A stretch of DNA of 64,000 bases, taken from NCBI RefSeq assembly GCF_041224545.1, contig NZ_JBGFGP010000166.1, positions 124,001 through 188,000 of the forward strand, written 5' to 3'. This DNA comes from Sedimentitalea sp041224545. Its GTDB lineage: Bacteria > Pseudomonadota > Alphaproteobacteria > Rhodobacterales > Rhodobacteraceae. Both the position numbers and the translations under genes were made by a program. Positions 61,881 through 64,000 of this stretch are shown one piece after another; positions within the stretch are counted from its first letter, which is position 1, and each line of letters starts with the position of its first letter. The notes below the pieces were generated by a model, which saw only the letters and a list, made by a program, of their open reading frames with translations, did no database searches and had not been told where the DNA came from.

Positions 61881-62309
61881 TCAGCGCTTGGCGGTCAAAT
61901 GGCTAATCGCGATCGAGGCCAGCACGCAGCCGGAAAAGAGATAGAGACCCCATGCAGTCTCGACGGTGGCCAGCCCGATGCCTTTGACGACCACCACGTA
62001 GAGCGCGATCAGGAATATGTCGGCCATGGCCAGTTTGCCAAGCACATCAAAGGCTGGCAGCACCTTGCGCCGCATCAGGCCGAAATGGATCAGAGCAAGC
62101 CCGATGGTCTTGAGGTAGGGCGCAAAGATCGCGAGGAAGGTCACCAGCAGCGCCAGTACGATGTCGCTGTCCCAAAGACTCTGCAGGCCTGTCATGACCG
62201 AGATCTCGCTCAGACCGAACAGCGGCAGCAGCCCGGCGCGCAACAGCGGCGCAAACCACGCCACGGGGTAGAGGATCAGCAGGGCGAGATTGGCAAAGCG
62301 CAGCGGCAC
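61881..62309 (-). CDS. PqiA-domain membrane protein
   Basis: A 142-residue protein with four hydrophobic segments, resembling a single paraquat-inducible protein A domain: LALLILYPVAWFAPLL, FLAIFAPYLKTIGLALIHF and GKLAMADIFLIALYVVVVKG are the characteristic helices (usual K/SMxDVFxLA motif). E. coli PqiA has two such domains plus zinc ribbons, absent here. Function in envelope lipid transport is inferred only from the family. radA starts 17 bases downstream. Confidence 0.85.
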   Translation of the reverse strand: MPLRFANLALLILYPVAWFAPLLRAGLLPLFGLSEISVMTGLQSLWDSDIVLALLVTFLAIFAPYLKTIGLALIHFGLMRRKVLPAFDVLGKLAMADIFLIALYVVVVKGIGLATVETAWGLYLFSGCVLASIAISHLTAKR

Positions 62310-62324
62310 GGCGTTGGTCCTTGC

Positions 62325-62642
62325 TCACTCGGTGGTCCGCAGGTCGATGGTCTTGCGCAAATCACCGCTCGCGCGGTCATAGATCAGCACGCGCTCATCG
62401 CCGGTGATCACCGCGTACCAGTCGGCGGTCACCGTGAACGCCTCGGCCCGCGTGCCGTCGGGCAGGGTGATGTGATCGGGCAATGGGATCGCCGCGGGTG
62501 TGCGGTCTGACGAGAAACGGATGACAATCAGCGAAACGATCACTAAAAGCCCGCCAATCATCACCGCAGTCAGCACCGTTACGAGCCGACGCAGGAAACG
62601 CAGGTTGGCCGGTTCTTCGACCGGTTCGGAAGGATCAGTCAT
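62325..62642 (-). CDS. DUF6476-type single-pass membrane protein
   Basis: A 105-residue protein: acidic N terminus, one transmembrane helix (VTVLTAVMIGGLLVIVSLIVI in pieces), then a domain LPDHITLPDGTRAEAFTVTADWYAVIT...DRASGDLRKTIDL. It matches my memory of DUF6476 in Rhodobacterales. Its ATG at 62642 overlaps, on opposite strands, the rluD ATG at 62641 (CATG). A GTG two codons upstream is open. Function unknown. Confidence 0.8.
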   Translation of the reverse strand: MTDPSEPVEEPANLRFLRRLVTVLTAVMIGGLLVIVSLIVIRFSSDRTPAAIPLPDHITLPDGTRAEAFTVTADWYAVITGDERVLIYDRASGDLRKTIDLRTTE

Positions 62643-63675
62643 GGGCACGCGTCAAATCAGGTTTTCCATCGCGGCGGATCCGCCGCCGCGCCTTGATAAG
62701 GCGCTTTCGCGAGATGTACCAGCCGACGCGGCGTTGTCGCGTACGCGGCTTGCCCGGATGATCGCGGACGGGGCGGTGTCGGTCGACGGCGTGGTGCAGA
62801 CCGATGCCAAGGCACGCGTCGAAGAGGGGGCCGGGGTGGTGCTGACGGTGCAGTCGGCCGAAGAGAGCCACATCGGCTCCGAGGCCATCGCGCTGGATAT
62901 CGTGCACGAAGACGATGACCTCGTGGTGATAAACAAGCCGGCGGGCATGGTTGTTCACCCCGCGCCGGGGACGCCTTCGGGCACGCTGGTCAACGCGCTG
63001 CTGCATCATTGCGGCGATGACCTGTCGGGCGTTGGTGGTGTCCGGCGGCCGGGGATCGTGCACCGGATCGACAAGGACACCAGCGGTTTGCTCGTGGTGG
63101 CGAAATCCGATGTTGCGCATCACGGGCTGGCCGCACAGTTCGAGGCGCACAGTGTCGAACGTTACTATCGGGCGCTGTGTTACGGTGTGCCCGATGCCAA
63201 TGATCCGCGCTTGCGCGGGGTACGGGGGGCGGCGTTCGAACCGGGCAATATCCTGCGCCTGACCACGCAACTGGCCCGGCACAAAACCGACCGGCAGAAA
63301 CAGGCGGTTCTCTTTCAGGGCGGGCGGCATGCGGTGACACGCGTCAGGATCGTCGAGCCGTTCGGCGCTCCGCCGGTCGCGGCGCTGGTGGAATGCTGGC
63401 TGGAAACCGGGCGTACCCACCAGATCCGGGTGCATATGGCGCATGCCGGGCACGGGTTGATCGGCGATCCGGTTTATGGCGGGCGGCGCAAGCTGCCGGG
63501 GCGGGCGATCGCCGGTCCGGCCGCCGATGCGGTCCGCGAATTTCCGCGCCAGGCCTTGCACGCGGCGGTGTTGGGCTTTGTTCATCCGGTGACGGGGGCT
63601 GCGGTCCGGTTCGAATGCGACATGCCCGATGACATGACCGCGTTGATCGAAGCCTTGCGCCTGCCACCCGGATAA
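62641..63675 (+). CDS. rluD: RluA-family pseudouridine synthase (RluD type)
   Basis: A 344-residue enzyme that isomerises uridine to pseudouridine in 23S rRNA. An N-terminal S4 RNA-binding domain (RLDKALSRDVPADAALSRTRLARMI in pieces) is followed by the catalytic domain with HRIDKDTSGLLVVAKSD (catalytic Asp in HRIDKDTSG), and ECWLETGRTHQIRVHMAHAGHGLIGDPVYGG (short: TGRTHQIRVH). The S4 domain supports RluD rather than RluA or RluC alone. ATG 62641 chosen from family; the frame is open farther upstream. Confidence 0.9.
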   Translation: MGTRQIRFSIAADPPPRLDKALSRDVPADAALSRTRLARMIADGAVSVDGVVQTDAKARVEEGAGVVLTVQSAEESHIGSEAIALDIVHEDDDLVVINKPAGMVVHPAPGTPSGTLVNALLHHCGDDLSGVGGVRRPGIVHRIDKDTSGLLVVAKSDVAHHGLAAQFEAHSVERYYRALCYGVPDANDPRLRGVRGAAFEPGNILRLTTQLARHKTDRQKQAVLFQGGRHAVTRVRIVEPFGAPPVAALVECWLETGRTHQIRVHMAHAGHGLIGDPVYGGRRKLPGRAIAGPAADAVREFPRQALHAAVLGFVHPVTGAAVRFECDMPDDMTALIEALRLPPG

Positions 63676-63858
63676 CGGGCCGTTCCGTTTCACGCATTGT
63701 TACCGGATGTGACCGCGATTTCACGACCGGGACCCTTTTTATAGCTGCTTCTACGCGATTTGTTTCATTTGCGCTGTCATGAACTGCACATGCGCGTGAA
63801 TGCACTCTTTTCCCCCTCAAACTAGCCGCTGTTTCAGGGCATTGTGTTAGCGATCTCA

Positions 63859-63886
63859 CTTGAATGGTGCATCAGACACACCATAT
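63859..63886 (+). promoter_or_regulatory. Candidate promoter of rpoH (possibly heat-shock type)
   Basis: CTTGAA (63859-63864), 16 bases, CCATAT (63881-63886) resembles an RpoH promoter (CTTGAA, CCCATnT), though TTGAAT to CATATT also reads as a sigma-70 promoter. ATGGTG and CACCAT form an inverted repeat in the spacer. It lies about 35 bases before the rpoH start. Confidence 0.45.
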
Positions 63887-63921
63887 TCATGTTAAGACAA
63901 TAAACATTAAGGGACATCAGA

Positions 63922-64000
63922 ATGGCCAACTATGCAAATTTGCCGGCACCGACGCCCGAGGGCGGTCTGAACCGGTATATGCAGGAAATCCGCAAGTTCC
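63922..64000 (+). CDS. rpoH: RNA polymerase sigma-32 factor (3' partial)
   Basis: The window ends 26 codons into the gene. MANYANLPAPTPEGG followed by LNRYMQEIRKF is the N terminus typical of alphaproteobacterial RpoH, where region 1.2 begins with the NRYMQEIR segment. RpoH directs heat-shock transcription. Several alphaproteobacteria have two RpoH proteins; this one cannot be typed from the fragment. Confidence 0.9.
   Translation, partial: MANYANLPAPTPEGGLNRYMQEIRKF

Noticed and set aside
63676..63760. Possible terminator after rluD (run of T near 63735)
   Set aside because: The bases before the T-run (GACCGGGACCC) do not form a hairpin of useful length.

Overview
The window looks like ordinary chromosome from an alphaproteobacterium of the order Rhodobacterales (Roseobacter/Rhodobacter relatives). 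The evidence is the high GC coding style, the alphaproteobacterial form of the nuo operon with many inserted small genes, Bacillus-type Fe-S PurF, RNase J next to coaX and birA, MoaA starting MTAPLIDPFAR, RpoH starting MANYANLPAPTPEGG, and small families (DUF5333, DUF5337, DUF6476) that I know mainly from this order. No rRNA, tRNA, CRISPR array, insertion sequence or prophage was seen, and no gene-free stretch exceeds 300 bases.

Layout. 1-2.3 kb: end of a peptide-type ABC ATPase, a remnant of an argE-like gene, and an M20 amidohydrolase. 2.4-9.6 kb (minus): an envelope/cofactor block with a GT4 glycosyltransferase, waaA, moaA, a flavin split-barrel protein, glmS and glmU. 9.7-17.4 kb (plus): gph, then a complete leucine/isovalerate degradation cluster (ivd, MCC beta, MCC alpha, HMG-CoA lyase, methylglutaconyl-CoA hydratase) behind a promoter carrying a 24-bp palindromic operator. 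A nitronate monooxygenase-like gene faces it. 18.6-38.2 kb: the 14-subunit complex I operon nuoA-N with about eleven non-core genes inserted. 38.3-41.5 kb: birA, coaX and rnj follow in the same direction. 41.5-46.4 kb (minus): a DEAD-box helicase with a structured leader, a glycosyltransferase pair and prfC. 46.5-50.6 kb (plus): SDR, AlkC-like repair protein, glutaminase, Fbp/Pot-type ABC ATPase. 50.6-53.9 kb: a WYL regulator diverging from tatABC plus a DUF815 ATPase. 53.9-62.6 kb (minus): NlpD-like protein, pcm, surE, a divergent SDR, a PilP-like fragment, purF, cvpA, radA, a PqiA-domain protein and DUF6476. 62.6-64 kb (plus): rluD-type pseudouridine synthase and the start of rpoH.

Functional links. 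BirA can biotinylate the MCC alpha subunit. GlmS and GlmU make UDP-GlcNAc, and WaaA attaches Kdo to lipid A; both serve the outer membrane. TatABC is the likely export route for folded proteins.

Most unusual points. (1) The nuo operon carries many accessory genes. Two neighbouring products, the NuoE C-terminal extension and a 150-residue membrane protein, share an LPGQxELAARKGxW motif. (2) All five intra-operon gaps longer than 60 nt are bridged by a short ORF whose stop codon overlaps the next gene's start, which suggests a translation relay. (3) The DEAD-box helicase has a roughly 90-nt leader with three hairpins, the last ending two bases before the start codon. None of these was tested beyond reading the sequence.
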